DNA of 13,388 nucleotides from NCBI GenBank assembly GCA_020028115.1, contig JAHWYA010000009.1:1-13388 (forward strand), written 5' to 3'. Below the pieces are notes generated by a model, which had not been told where the DNA came from, made no database searches, and worked only from the letters and a program-made list of their open reading frames with translations. Shown one piece after another: positions 5,899 to 13,308 of this stretch. The translations under genes and the position numbers were made by a program. The stretch comes from Anaeromyxobacter sp. Lineage in GTDB: Bacteria; Myxococcota; Myxococcia; Myxococcales; Anaeromyxobacteraceae. The first letter of the stretch is position 1. Each line of letters begins with the position of its first letter.

Positions 5899-6432
5899 GT
5901 GCGCATCCCGCATGCCGGAGCCGCCTTGGCCGTAGACGCCGCCCCGCCCGATCCTTCCCCGCCGAACGCGCCCCGCGTCTTGGTCTCGAAGGACCTTCTC
6001 GCCGGGCTCGCCCTCGTGGTGCTCGCGACGTTCGCGCTCTGGGCGAGCGCGCGCCTGCCGATGGGAACGCTCCGCTCCGTGGGTCCGGGGGCGATGCCGC
6101 GGGGGACGGCGCTCCTCATCCTCGGCGGCGGCGTCGTCCTCAGCGTCGCCGCGGTCGTGAAGGGGGGCACGCCGCTCGGCCGCTGGTCGCTCCGCGGCCC
6201 CCTCTTCGTCTCGCTCGCGGTGGCGGCGTTCGCCTTCACCATCCGCTGGGTCGGGCTCGCGGTGGCCGGACCCCTCGTCGTCATCGTGAGCGGCGCGGCG
6301 TCGGACGAGACCCGGCCGGTCGAGCTCGTCGTCTTCGCGATCGTGATGACGGCGTTCTGCATCGGGCTGTTCCGGTTCGCGCTCGGGCTGCCCATCCCGA
6401 TCCTCATCCTCCCCGGGATCGTCACGATCTAG
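5899..6432 (+). CDS. tctB: Tripartite tricarboxylate transporter, small membrane subunit TctB
   Basis: This is the small membrane subunit of a TctABC (TTT) secondary carboxylate importer in the inner membrane. The 177-residue protein has a Pro/Ala-rich N-terminus (1-28). Hydrophobic segments follow at about 33-51, 70-88, 101-118, 119-134, 141-158 and 163-173; the last two are close together. The motif VGPGAMPR (61-68) is typical of TctB proteins (GPGxxP). GTG 5899 is used as start, but there is no clear ribosome binding site. In-frame TTG codons at residues 10 and 28 could be the real start, since family members usually begin near the first membrane helix. TctA begins five bases after the stop. 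Size, topology and context make the call solid. Confidence 0.85.
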   Translation: MRIPHAGAALAVDAAPPDPSPPNAPRVLVSKDLLAGLALVVLATFALWASARLPMGTLRSVGPGAMPRGTALLILGGGVVLSVAAVVKGGTPLGRWSLRGPLFVSLAVAAFAFTIRWVGLAVAGPLVVIVSGAASDETRPVELVVFAIVMTAFCIGLFRFALGLPIPILILPGIVTI

Positions 6433-6437
6433 GCGCG

Positions 6438-7940
6438 ATGGACACCCTCTTCACGAACCTCGCGCTCGGGTTCTCGGTCGCGTTCTCGTTCCAGAACCTC
6501 GGGCTCGCCTTCATCGGCTGCTTCGTCGGGACCCTCATCGGCGTCCTTCCCGGCATCGGACCGATCGCCACGATCACGATGCTCCTCCCGGTCACCTTCG
6601 GCCTCGAGCCGACCGGCGCGATCATCATGCTCGCGGGCATCTATTACGGTGCGCAGTATGGCGGCTCGACGAGCGCCATCCTCGTGAACATCCCGGGCGA
6701 GGTCACCGCGGTGGTGACGACGCTCGACGGCCACGAGATGGCGAAGCGGGGGCGCGCCGGCGCGGCGCTCGGGATCGCCGCGATGGCCTCCTTCTTCGCG
6801 GGCACCTTCGCGACGCTCGTCGTCGCCTCGCTCGCGGTGCCGCTCACGCGCCTCGCCCTGGTGTTCGGGCCGGCCGAGTACTTCTCCCTCATGGTGGCGG
6901 GGCTCGCGTTCGCGGTCGTCCTCGCGCGCGGCTCGGTGCCGCGCGCGATCGCGATGGTGCTCGGCGGCCTCCTCGCCTCGACGATCGGCACCGACCTCGA
7001 CACCGGCGCCGAGCGGATGACGTTCGGCTACGCGCCCCTGTCCGACGGGCTCGACTTCGCGGTGCTGGCGATGGGGCTCTTCGGGTTCGCGGAGGTGCTC
7101 CGGAACCTCGAGGCGGTCGAGCACCGCGACGTCGTGAAGAAGGCGATCGGCACGGTCCTCCCGACGAAGGCGGATCTCCGCCGGTCGATCGCCCCGGTCC
7201 TGCGCGGCACGCTGCTCGGCTCCGTCCTCGGCATCCTGCCGGGGAACGGAGCGGTCCTCGCGCCCTTCGCCTCGTACGCGACCGAGAAGAAGCTCGCCAA
7301 GGACCCCTCCCGCTTCGGCCAGGGCGCGATCGAGGGCGTCGCGGGACCGGAGGCCGCGAACAACGCCGGCGCCCAGACCTCGTTCATCCCGCTCCTCGCC
7401 CTCGGGATCCCTCCGAACGCGGTGATGGCGCTCATGGTCGGCGCGATGACCATCCACGGGATCGTCCCCGGACCGCTCGTGATGGTGAAGAGCCCGCTGC
7501 TCTTCTGGGGCCTGATCGCCAGCATGTGGATCGGGAACCTCATGCTCCTCGTCATCAACCTGCCGCTCGTGAGGCTCTGGGTCCGGCTCCTCGACGTGCC
7601 CTACCGGCTGATGTACCCGGCGATCCTGCTCTTCTCCTGCATCGGCCTGTACTCGGTGAAGAGCGCGCCCGGCGACGTCCTCATGGCAGCGGTGCTGGCG
7701 GTCGTCGGGTGGGCGCTGAACAAGCTCGAGTTCGAGACCGCGCCGCTCCTCCTGGGGTTCGTCCTGGGTCGCCTCATGGAGGAGAACCTCCGGCGCGCCC
7801 TCGCCATCTCGCGCGGAGACCCCGCCACCTTCGTGCAGCGCCCGATCAGCGGCGCGCTGCTCGCCGTCACCGTCCTCGTCCTGCTCGCCGCGGTGCTGCC
7901 CGCCGTCCGCCGCGGCCGGAAGAAGGTCTTCACCGAGTGA
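6438..7940 (+). CDS. tctA: Tripartite tricarboxylate transporter, large membrane subunit TctA
   Basis: This 500-residue polytopic inner-membrane protein is the transport channel of a TTT system; it is predicted to be cation-coupled and to receive substrate from TctC. The two pseudo-symmetric halves are visible. GVLPGIGP (35-42) in the first matches GILPGNGAVLAP (265-276) in the second. YYGAQYGGSTSAILVNIPGE (69-88) matches GPEAANNAGAQTSFIPLLAL (303-322). About ten to twelve hydrophobic segments run along the chain, with a long hydrophilic loop at about 222-254. The C-terminus is short and basic (RRGRKK). The frame is open far upstream (to 5325), but ATG 6438 five bases after tctB gives the normal family length and the conserved N-terminus. 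The family is certain; the carried acid is unknown. Confidence 0.95.
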   Translation: MDTLFTNLALGFSVAFSFQNLGLAFIGCFVGTLIGVLPGIGPIATITMLLPVTFGLEPTGAIIMLAGIYYGAQYGGSTSAILVNIPGEVTAVVTTLDGHEMAKRGRAGAALGIAAMASFFAGTFATLVVASLAVPLTRLALVFGPAEYFSLMVAGLAFAVVLARGSVPRAIAMVLGGLLASTIGTDLDTGAERMTFGYAPLSDGLDFAVLAMGLFGFAEVLRNLEAVEHRDVVKKAIGTVLPTKADLRRSIAPVLRGTLLGSVLGILPGNGAVLAPFASYATEKKLAKDPSRFGQGAIEGVAGPEAANNAGAQTSFIPLLALGIPPNAVMALMVGAMTIHGIVPGPLVMVKSPLLFWGLIASMWIGNLMLLVINLPLVRLWVRLLDVPYRLMYPAILLFSCIGLYSVKSAPGDVLMAAVLAVVGWALNKLEFETAPLLLGFVLGRLMEENLRRALAISRGDPATFVQRPISGALLAVTVLVLLAAVLPAVRRGRKKVFTE

Positions 7941-7951
7941 AAGGAGCCGTC

Positions 7952-8956
7952 ATGAGAAGGATGCTGACCACCCTCGCCGCAACCCTCGCGCTCGCCCTCC
8001 CCGCCGCCGGCCGCGCCGCCTGGCCGGATCGGCCCATCACGCTGGTCGTGCCGTTCGCCGCCGGCGGCCCGACCGACGTGGTCGCCCGCATCGTCGGCGA
8101 GCACATGTCCCGGACCCTCGGCCAGCAGATCATCGTGGAGAACGTCGCCGGCGCCGGCGGCACCACCGCGTCGCTGCGCGTCGCCCAGACCCCGCCGGAC
8201 GGCTACACCATCGAGATGGGGCACATGGGGACGCACGGCGCCGCGCCGGGCGCGTACCCCGACCTCAAGTACGATCCGCTGAAGGACTTCGAGCCGATCG
8301 GCCTCGCGGCGGGCACCCCCATCGTCGTCGTCGCGCGCAAGGACCTCGCGCCGAAGAACCTGAAGGAGTTCGTCGCGTACCTGAAGACGAGCTCCGAGAA
8401 GCTGAACGAGGCGCACGCGGGCACGGGCTCGGTCTCGTTCACGACCTGTAGCCTCTTCAACTCGATCACCGGGGCGAAGCCGACCCGGGTCGCGTACCGC
8501 GGCACCGGCCCCGCGCTGAACGACCTCGTCGCCGGCCAGGTCGACTACATGTGCGACCAGATCGTGAACCTCGTCCCGCAGATCCAGGCCGGGACCATCA
8601 AGGCGTACGCGGTCGCGCTGCCGGAGCGCTCGCCGGCGCTGCCGAACGTGCCGACCACGAAGGAGGCGGGGCTCCCGGAGTTCGAGGTCACCGCCTGGAA
8701 CGCGCTCTTCGCGCCGAAGGGGACGCCCAAGGACATCATCCAGAAGCTGAACGGCGCGCTGGTGAAGGCGCTCGAGGACCAGAACACGCGCAAGCGGCTC
8801 CTCGATCTCGGCGCGGACCTCTCGAACAAGGCGGCCGTCTCGCCGGACGGGCTCCGCAAGCTCGTCGAGAGCGAGGTCCCGCGCTGGAAGAAGGTCCTCG
8901 CGAGCGCCGGCACGTCGAAGGAGGCGCCGGTGAAGGACGCCGACCCGAAGAAGTAG
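7952..8956 (+). CDS. tctC: Periplasmic substrate-binding protein, TctC/Bug family
   Basis: This is the extracytoplasmic receptor that hands a carboxylate to TctAB. The 334-residue precursor has a Sec signal peptide (1 to about 22: basic MRR, hydrophobic core, probable cleavage after the GRA/AA region). The mature protein opens with WPDRPITLVVPFAAGGPTD (24-42), the diagnostic Bug/TctC start and first substrate loop. Other family marks are PPDGYT (81-86), LAPKNLKEF (132-140), VAYRGTGPALNDLVAGQVD (180-198) and NVPTTKEAGLP (232-242). Cys166 and Cys201 are the only cysteines of the mature protein and could form a disulfide. AAGGAG (7941-7946) precedes ATG 7952 at five-base spacing; an ATG at 7961 is an alternative. 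It is the last gene of tctB-tctA-tctC, whereas tctC usually comes first. The ligand could be tri- or dicarboxylate, an aromatic acid or an amino acid. Confidence 0.94.
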   Translation: MRRMLTTLAATLALALPAAGRAAWPDRPITLVVPFAAGGPTDVVARIVGEHMSRTLGQQIIVENVAGAGGTTASLRVAQTPPDGYTIEMGHMGTHGAAPGAYPDLKYDPLKDFEPIGLAAGTPIVVVARKDLAPKNLKEFVAYLKTSSEKLNEAHAGTGSVSFTTCSLFNSITGAKPTRVAYRGTGPALNDLVAGQVDYMCDQIVNLVPQIQAGTIKAYAVALPERSPALPNVPTTKEAGLPEFEVTAWNALFAPKGTPKDIIQKLNGALVKALEDQNTRKRLLDLGADLSNKAAVSPDGLRKLVESEVPRWKKVLASAGTSKEAPVKDADPKK

Positions 8957-8959
8957 GGC

Positions 8960-9451
8960 TCAGCCCGGGTACAACCCGGCGGTGGCCAGGTCCTCGGGCG
9001 CGCACAGCGCGAGGAGCTGCGCCACCGTCCGGCCGGTCCCGGGCACCACTCGGTCCGGGCACAGCTCCGCGAGCGGCGCGAGCACGAAGCGCCGGGCGAC
9101 CAGGCCCGGGTGCGGCACGACGAGCCGCGGCAGGCGGAGCACCACGTCGCCGTACAGCAGCAGGTCGAGATCGAGCGTGCGCGCCGTCCAGCGGATCGGG
9201 CTCCGGACCCGCCCACCGGTCCGCTCCACCTCCTGCAGGACGTCGAGCAGCCCGAGCGCCGGGAGGTCGGTCTCGAGCTCGAGCACCGCGTTGAGGTAGC
9301 GCGGCTGCGGCGGGCCGAGCGGCGCTGCGTCGTAGACGCGCGACGCGTTCACGAGCGCGACGCGCGGGGCCGCCCGGAGCGCCCCCGCCGCGTGGGCGAG
9401 GTGGCCCCACCGGTCGCCCAGGTTGGAGCCGACTCCGACGAACGCGCGCAC
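8960..9451 (-). CDS. folK: 2-amino-4-hydroxy-6-hydroxymethyldihydropteridine pyrophosphokinase (HPPK)
   Basis: The enzyme transfers pyrophosphate from ATP to 6-hydroxymethyl-7,8-dihydropterin in folate synthesis, in the cytoplasm. The 163 residues match single-domain FolK. Motifs are VGVGSNLGDR (5-14), PRYLNAVLELET (50-61), RWTARTLDLDLLLY (87-100) and VPHPGLVARRFVLAPLAEL (112-130). Asp94 and Asp96 are the two magnesium ligands. The usual Gly in the signature (RWGPRT) is Thr89. GTG 9451 is preceded by GGGAGGA within the FAH stop region, 15 bases after the FAH stop. It is the last gene of the lysine operon on this strand. Its stop lies three bases from the tctC stop on the other strand. The call is firm. 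Confidence 0.93.
   Translation of the reverse strand: MRAFVGVGSNLGDRWGHLAHAAGALRAAPRVALVNASRVYDAAPLGPPQPRYLNAVLELETDLPALGLLDVLQEVERTGGRVRSPIRWTARTLDLDLLLYGDVVLRLPRLVVPHPGLVARRFVLAPLAELCPDRVVPGTGRTVAQLLALCAPEDLATAGLYPG
8965..8979. terminator. Short hairpin at the tctC/folK convergent junction
   Basis: CCGGGT (8965-8970), loop ACA, ACCCGG (8974-8979) form six perfect pairs inside the last codons of folK, nine bases past the tctC stop. This is the only structure seen at a junction with three intergenic bases. It could help end plus-strand transcripts, but the stem is short. Confidence 0.3.
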
Positions 9452-9466
9452 CCCGTCCTCCCTCGC

Positions 9467-10219
9467 CTAGACCACCGGGTTCCGCAGGACTCCGATGCCG
9501 GAGATCTCGACCTCGACCCAGTCGCCGCGCTGGATGGCGCCGACGCCCTCCGGCGTCCCGGTCGCGACGACGTCTCCTGCCCAGAGGGTCATCACGTTCG
9601 AGATGAACGCGAGGAGCGCGAACGGGTCGAACACCATGTCCCGGGTGTGGCCGCGCTGCTTCTCCGCGCCGTTCACCCGGCACACGACGGAGACGTCCAT
9701 CGGGTCGAGCGCCGTCTCGATCGTCGGGCCGACCGGGCAGAACGTGTCGAACCCCTTCGCGCGGGTGAACTGCTTCTCCTCGCGCTGGATGTCGCGCGCG
9801 GTCACGTCGTTCAGGCAGGTGTAGCCGAAGACCGCGAGCCTGGCCTCGGTCGCCGTCGCGCGGGCGAGCGTCCGCCCGAGCACGATGCCGAGCTCCGCCT
9901 CGTGGTGGACCTCCTTCGACTGCTCCGGGCAGCGGATCGCGTCCTGTGGCCCGACCACCGACGACGGGGGCTTCAGGAACAGGAGCGGGCTGGCGGGCAC
10001 CTCGTTGCCGAGCTCCTTCGCGTGCGCGCGGTAGTTCCGCCCGACGCAGACCACCTTCGACGGCTCGACCGGCGCGAGGAGCTGGACGTCGGCGAGCGGG
10101 ACCGCCTTCCCGTCGGGGAGGCCGCCCGCCCACGGCGCGGCCGAGAGCGGCCGGACCAGGGGACCCTCGACGGTGCCGTACCGATCGTGGCCGAGGTGGC
10201 GGAAGCGGCAGATCCTCAT
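9467..10219 (-). CDS. Fumarylacetoacetate hydrolase (FAH) family enzyme, FAHD1-like
   Basis: This 250-residue enzyme belongs to the FAH superfamily. Members hydrolyse acylpyruvates, decarboxylate or tautomerise oxaloacetate, or process aromatic catabolites. Motifs are [15 protein letters not shown] (56-70), [11 protein letters not shown] (80-90), [13 protein letters not shown] (103-115), [13 protein letters not shown] (133-145) and GTPEGVG (221-227). Divalent metal ligands would be Glu107, Glu109 and Asp138. The VHHEAELG block resembles FAHD1/oxaloacetate-acting members more than the large aromatic-degradation enzymes. Minus-strand ATG 10219 overlaps the dapB stop in ATGA, so an upstream in-frame ATG inside dapB is rejected and coupling to dapB is likely. 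folK follows after 15 bases. There are no aromatic-catabolism neighbours. A keto-acid role linked to lysine synthesis is my inference; the family is certain. Confidence 0.9.
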   Translation of the reverse strand: MRICRFRHLGHDRYGTVEGPLVRPLSAAPWAGGLPDGKAVPLADVQLLAPVEPSKVVCVGRNYRAHAKELGNEVPASPLLFLKPPSSVVGPQDAIRCPEQSKEVHHEAELGIVLGRTLARATATEARLAVFGYTCLNDVTARDIQREEKQFTRAKGFDTFCPVGPTIETALDPMDVSVVCRVNGAEKQRGHTRDMVFDPFALLAFISNVMTLWAGDVVATGTPEGVGAIQRGDWVEVEISGIGVLRNPVV

Positions 10220-11028
10220 CTGCGCGCCCCGAGCCCCAGCACGGCCGCCATGTCGTAGACGCCCGCGGGCTTGCCGACGATCCACTGCGCCGCGCGGACG
10301 GCGCCGCGCGCGAACTGATCGCGGGACGTCGCGCGGTGCGTGAGCTCGAGCCGCTCGCCCTCGCCGCAGAAGTAGACGGTGTGCTCGCCGACGACGTCGC
10401 CGCCGCGGAGCGTCTGCACGCCGATCTGCCAGGGCGGCCGCTCGCCGATGATGCCCTGCCGCGAGTAGGCGAGCGCGTCCTTCGGATCCCGGCCGAGCGC
10501 CTCCGCCGCGACCTCGCCGAGGCGCACCGCCGTGCCGGAGGGCGCGTCGCGCTTCTTCTTGTGGTGGATCTCAACGATCTCCACGTCGTAGGCGTCGCCG
10601 AGCACCTCGGCCGCCTGGCGGACGAGCTCGAAGAGGACGTTCACCCCGACGCTCATGTTCGGGGAGAGGACGACGGGGATGCGCCGGGCCGCGGCCGCCA
10701 CCCGGGCCTTCGCCTCGGGGGTGAAGCCGGTCGAGCCGACGACGAGGGCGACGCCCCGCTCCGCGCACGCCTCGGCGTGCCGGACGGACGCGTCGTGGCT
10801 CGTGAAGTCGACGACGACGTCGGCGCCGGGGAGCGCCCGCGCGAGATCGTCCACGACCGCGACGCCGATCGGCCCGAGGCCGGCGAGGGCGCCGACGTCC
10901 TGCCCGACCGCCGCGGCGCCGGGCCGCTCCACCCCGCCGGCGATGGCCATCCCCTCGGTGGCGCGGACGACCCGCGCGATCTGCGTGCCCATCCGGCCGG
11001 CGGCGCCGGTCACGACGACCTTGATCAT
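10216..11028 (-). CDS. dapB: 4-hydroxy-tetrahydrodipicolinate reductase
   Basis: The enzyme uses NAD(P)H to reduce 4-hydroxy-tetrahydrodipicolinate to tetrahydrodipicolinate, the second step of the DAP/lysine pathway. The 270-residue length is standard. The N-terminal Rossmann part begins [11 protein letters not shown] (4-14). VVDFTSHDA (72-80) and VVGSTGFTP (96-104) follow. The catalytic block is [18 protein letters not shown] (150-167), with His155 as general acid/base and Lys159 as partner (E. coli His159/Lys163). The C-terminal [16 protein letters not shown] (251-266) is the usual end. ATG 11028 is preceded by GAGGTGAG. The dapA stop lies 15 bases upstream, and the TGA overlaps the FAH start. 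A GVERPG segment follows the first fold, with Glu34 where NADH-accepting DapBs carry an acidic residue, but cofactor choice is not settled by that. Confidence 0.96.
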   Translation of the reverse strand: MIKVVVTGAAGRMGTQIARVVRATEGMAIAGGVERPGAAAVGQDVGALAGLGPIGVAVVDDLARALPGADVVVDFTSHDASVRHAEACAERGVALVVGSTGFTPEAKARVAAAARRIPVVLSPNMSVGVNVLFELVRQAAEVLGDAYDVEIVEIHHKKKRDAPSGTAVRLGEVAAEALGRDPKDALAYSRQGIIGERPPWQIGVQTLRGGDVVGEHTVYFCGEGERLELTHRATSRDQFARGAVRAAQWIVGKPAGVYDMAAVLGLGARR

Positions 11029-11043
11029 GGCTCACCTCGAGCG

Positions 11044-11934
11044 CTACGCGAGCTTCAGCAGCCCGAACCGGACCAGCGCGTCGCGGACCTTCGCGAGGCT
11101 CGCGTCGGACACGGGCGCGAGCGGCAGGCGCAGGTCGCCGCCCGCCCGTCCGAGGAGCGCGACCGCGGCCTTCACCGGCCCGGGGTTCGTCTCGACGAAC
11201 ATCACCCGGTTGAGCTCGGCCATCGCGACCTGCCGGTCGAGCGCCTTCGCGTGGTCGCCGCGGCGCGCGGCCACGACGAGCTCCTTCATGGCGCGGGGCG
11301 CGATGTTGCCGACGACCGAGATGACGCCGTGGCCGCCGCAGGCGATGTACGGGAGGACCGTGAAGTCGTCGCCGGACAGATAGGCGATGGCGTCCTTGCC
11401 GACGCGCTCCACGAGCTGGACCTGCCGGTCCATGTTCGCGGTCGCCTCCTTGATGCCAACGATGGCGCCGGCCTTCGCGAGGCGCGCCACGGTCTCCGGC
11501 ATCAGGTCGACCGCGGTCCGGCTCGGCACGTTGTAGGCGACGACCGGGAAGCGCGCCGCCTCCCAGATCGCCACGTAGTGGCGGTAGAGCCCCTCGGGCG
11601 TCGGCTTGTTGTAGTAGGGCGTGACGACGAGGGCGGCGTCGGCCTTGAGCTCCTTCGCCATCTTCACCGACTCGATCGCCTCGTGGGTCGCGTTCGAGCC
11701 CGCGCCGGCGACCACCTGGACGCGGCCGCGCGCCGCCTCCACGACGGTCCGGACCACCTCCGCCCGCTCCGCGGGCGTCAGCGTGGCCCCCTCGCCGGTG
11801 GTGCCGCAGGGGACGATCCCATCGGTCCCCTCCGCGACGTGCCACTCGACGAGCTCCCGGAGGGAGCGGAGATCGACCGCGCCGTCCTTCATCGGCGTGA
11901 CGATCGCCACCATCGAACCTTCGAGACGCGCCAT
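11044..11934 (-). CDS. dapA: 4-hydroxy-tetrahydrodipicolinate synthase
   Basis: The enzyme condenses pyruvate with aspartate semialdehyde, the committed step of lysine synthesis. It is a 296-residue TIM barrel. Lys162 (GIKEAT, 160-165) forms the Schiff base. Thr45, Tyr108, Tyr134 and Arg139 match the E. coli catalytic Thr44, Tyr107, Tyr133 and Arg138, all offset by one. Conserved blocks are CGTTGEGATL (43-52), GAGSNATHEAI (77-87), VTPYYNKPT (104-112), YNVPSRT (134-140) and LSGDD (186-190). At the E. coli lysine-inhibition site, Asn81 and Glu85 are kept, but the positions of His53 and His56 hold Pro54 and Arg57. ATG 11934 is preceded by AGAGGAGAG at six bases; Met8 is a less likely start. lysA ends 33 bases upstream. 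Identification is firm. Confidence 0.96.
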   Translation of the reverse strand: MARLEGSMVAIVTPMKDGAVDLRSLRELVEWHVAEGTDGIVPCGTTGEGATLTPAERAEVVRTVVEAARGRVQVVAGAGSNATHEAIESVKMAKELKADAALVVTPYYNKPTPEGLYRHYVAIWEAARFPVVAYNVPSRTAVDLMPETVARLAKAGAIVGIKEATANMDRQVQLVERVGKDAIAYLSGDDFTVLPYIACGGHGVISVVGNIAPRAMKELVVAARRGDHAKALDRQVAMAELNRVMFVETNPGPVKAAVALLGRAGGDLRLPLAPVSDASLAKVRDALVRFGLLKLA

Positions 11935-11967
11935 GTCCGGCTCTCCTCTGGGGAAAGGTGGTCGATG

Positions 11968-13308
11968 CTACCCGATCCGGCGCGAAGCCGGGAGCGCCTG
12001 GCGTCGGGCCCGCCGGCGGACGGCCGGGCCGGCCTGCCCCGCGCGGGCCTTCGGGGCGGGGAGCGTCCGCTCGCCCCGCACGAGATCGGCCCAGCTCTCG
12101 CGGCGGCGCGCGACGTGGACGCGGCGGCCGTCGACGAGGACCTCCGCGGCGCGCGGGCGGGTGTTGTAGTTCGAGGACATCGCGAACCCGTACGCTCCGG
12201 CCGACCGGACGACGAGGACGTCGCCCGGCTGCGGCTCCGGCATGCGGCGGCGCTTCGCGAGGAAGTCCGAGGACTCGCAGATCGGACCGACCACGTCCGC
12301 GGTGATCTCGCGGCCGCCCTCGCGCGCGGCCCCGGCGAGCTCGATCTCGTGGTGCGCGCCGTAGTAGCTCGGCCGCACGAGGTCGTTCATCGCGGCGTCC
12401 ACGACGACGAAGGTCTTCCGCCCGCTCCGCTTCACGTACAGGACCTTCGTCGCGAGGATGCCCGCGTTGCCGACGAGGACGCGCCCCGGCTCGAGGAGGA
12501 CCTCGCCCGGGAAGCGCGCGAGCGCCTTGCGGATCGCGGCGCCGTACTCGTCCGGGTGCGGCGGAGCCTCGTCCTTGTAGGTGATGCCGAGCCCCCCGCC
12601 GACGTCGAGGTGGGCGAACCGGATCCCCTGGCGCCCGAGGTCCTTCGCGAGGGCGAGGACGCGGTCGATCGCGTCGAGGAACGGCCGCACCGTCGTGATC
12701 TGCGACCCGATGTGGCAGGCGATCCCCTTCACCTCGAGGGCGGGGTCCTTCGCCGCGAGCGGGTAGAGCCGCCGCGCGTCGTCCACCGACACGCCGAACT
12801 TGTTGTCGCGGAGCCCGGTCGAGATGTACGGGTGCGTCCGCGGATCGACGTCCGGGTTCACGCGGAGCGCGATCGGGGCACGCCGCCCCATCCGCCGCGC
12901 CACGATCGAGATGCGGGCGAGCTCCGGCGCGCTCTCGACGTTGAGGACGCGGACGCCGGCCTCGAGCGCGAACGCGATCTCCTCGTCGGTCTTGCCCACG
13001 CCGGAGAAGACCACCTTGCGCGGATCGCCGCCGGCGCGCAGGACGCGGAACAGCTCGCCGCCGGAGACGATGTCGAACCCGGAGCCGAGCCGGGCGAAGA
13101 GCCCCAGCACCGCCAGGTTCGAGTTCGCCTTCACGGCGTAGCAGACGACGTGGCGGATCCCGGCGAGCGAGCGGTGCAGCACCTTCCAGTGCCGGGTGAG
13201 CGTCGCCGTCGAGTACACGTAGAGCGGGGTGCCGTAGCGCTCCGCGAGCGCCTCGACCGGCAGGTCCTCCGCGAGGAGGACGCCGCCCTTGCGCTGGAAG
13301 TGGTTCAC
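11968..13308 (-). CDS. lysA: Diaminopimelate decarboxylase
   Basis: This PLP-dependent fold-III decarboxylase converts meso-diaminopimelate to L-lysine, the last step of the pathway. The N-terminal barrel carries YAVKAN (57-62) with PLP-binding Lys60, GFDIVSGGE (77-85), HIGSQI (199-204), DVGGGLG (235-241) and EPGR (273-276). The C-terminal barrel carries CESSDFLA (344-351), with Cys344 from the neighbouring subunit's site in the dimer, and GAYGFAMSSNYN (371-382). At 446 residues it is about 25-30 longer than most LysA; the excess is an Arg/Ala-rich tail after about residue 417. GTG 13308 is chosen over an in-frame ATG at 13341 because AGGAGG (13321-13316) lies seven bases before it and the protein then starts MNHFQRKGG, as expected. 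The GTG overlaps an upstream stop in GTGA. The enzyme is certain. Confidence 0.95.
   Translation of the reverse strand: MNHFQRKGGVLLAEDLPVEALAERYGTPLYVYSTATLTRHWKVLHRSLAGIRHVVCYAVKANSNLAVLGLFARLGSGFDIVSGGELFRVLRAGGDPRKVVFSGVGKTDEEIAFALEAGVRVLNVESAPELARISIVARRMGRRAPIALRVNPDVDPRTHPYISTGLRDNKFGVSVDDARRLYPLAAKDPALEVKGIACHIGSQITTVRPFLDAIDRVLALAKDLGRQGIRFAHLDVGGGLGITYKDEAPPHPDEYGAAIRKALARFPGEVLLEPGRVLVGNAGILATKVLYVKRSGRKTFVVVDAAMNDLVRPSYYGAHHEIELAGAAREGGREITADVVGPICESSDFLAKRRRMPEPQPGDVLVVRSAGAYGFAMSSNYNTRPRAAEVLVDGRRVHVARRRESWADLVRGERTLPAPKARAGQAGPAVRRRARRQALPASRRIG

Noticed and set aside
5325..6437. N-terminal extension of TctA that would fuse it to sequence inside the aldolase and tctB
   Set aside because: The extra 371 codons overlap two real genes in another frame. 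ATG 6438 gives the exact family length and N-terminus.
8957..8967. GGGCT-C-AGCCC hairpin right at the tctC stop
   Set aside because: The loop would be one base, which cannot fold; a shortened stem would be only four pairs.
8736..10574. Very long open frame of 612 codons on the minus strand across folK and FAH
   Set aside because: Its translation is Arg/Pro/Ala low-complexity with no motif, and it overlaps well-supported genes in other frames. It is a high-GC artefact.
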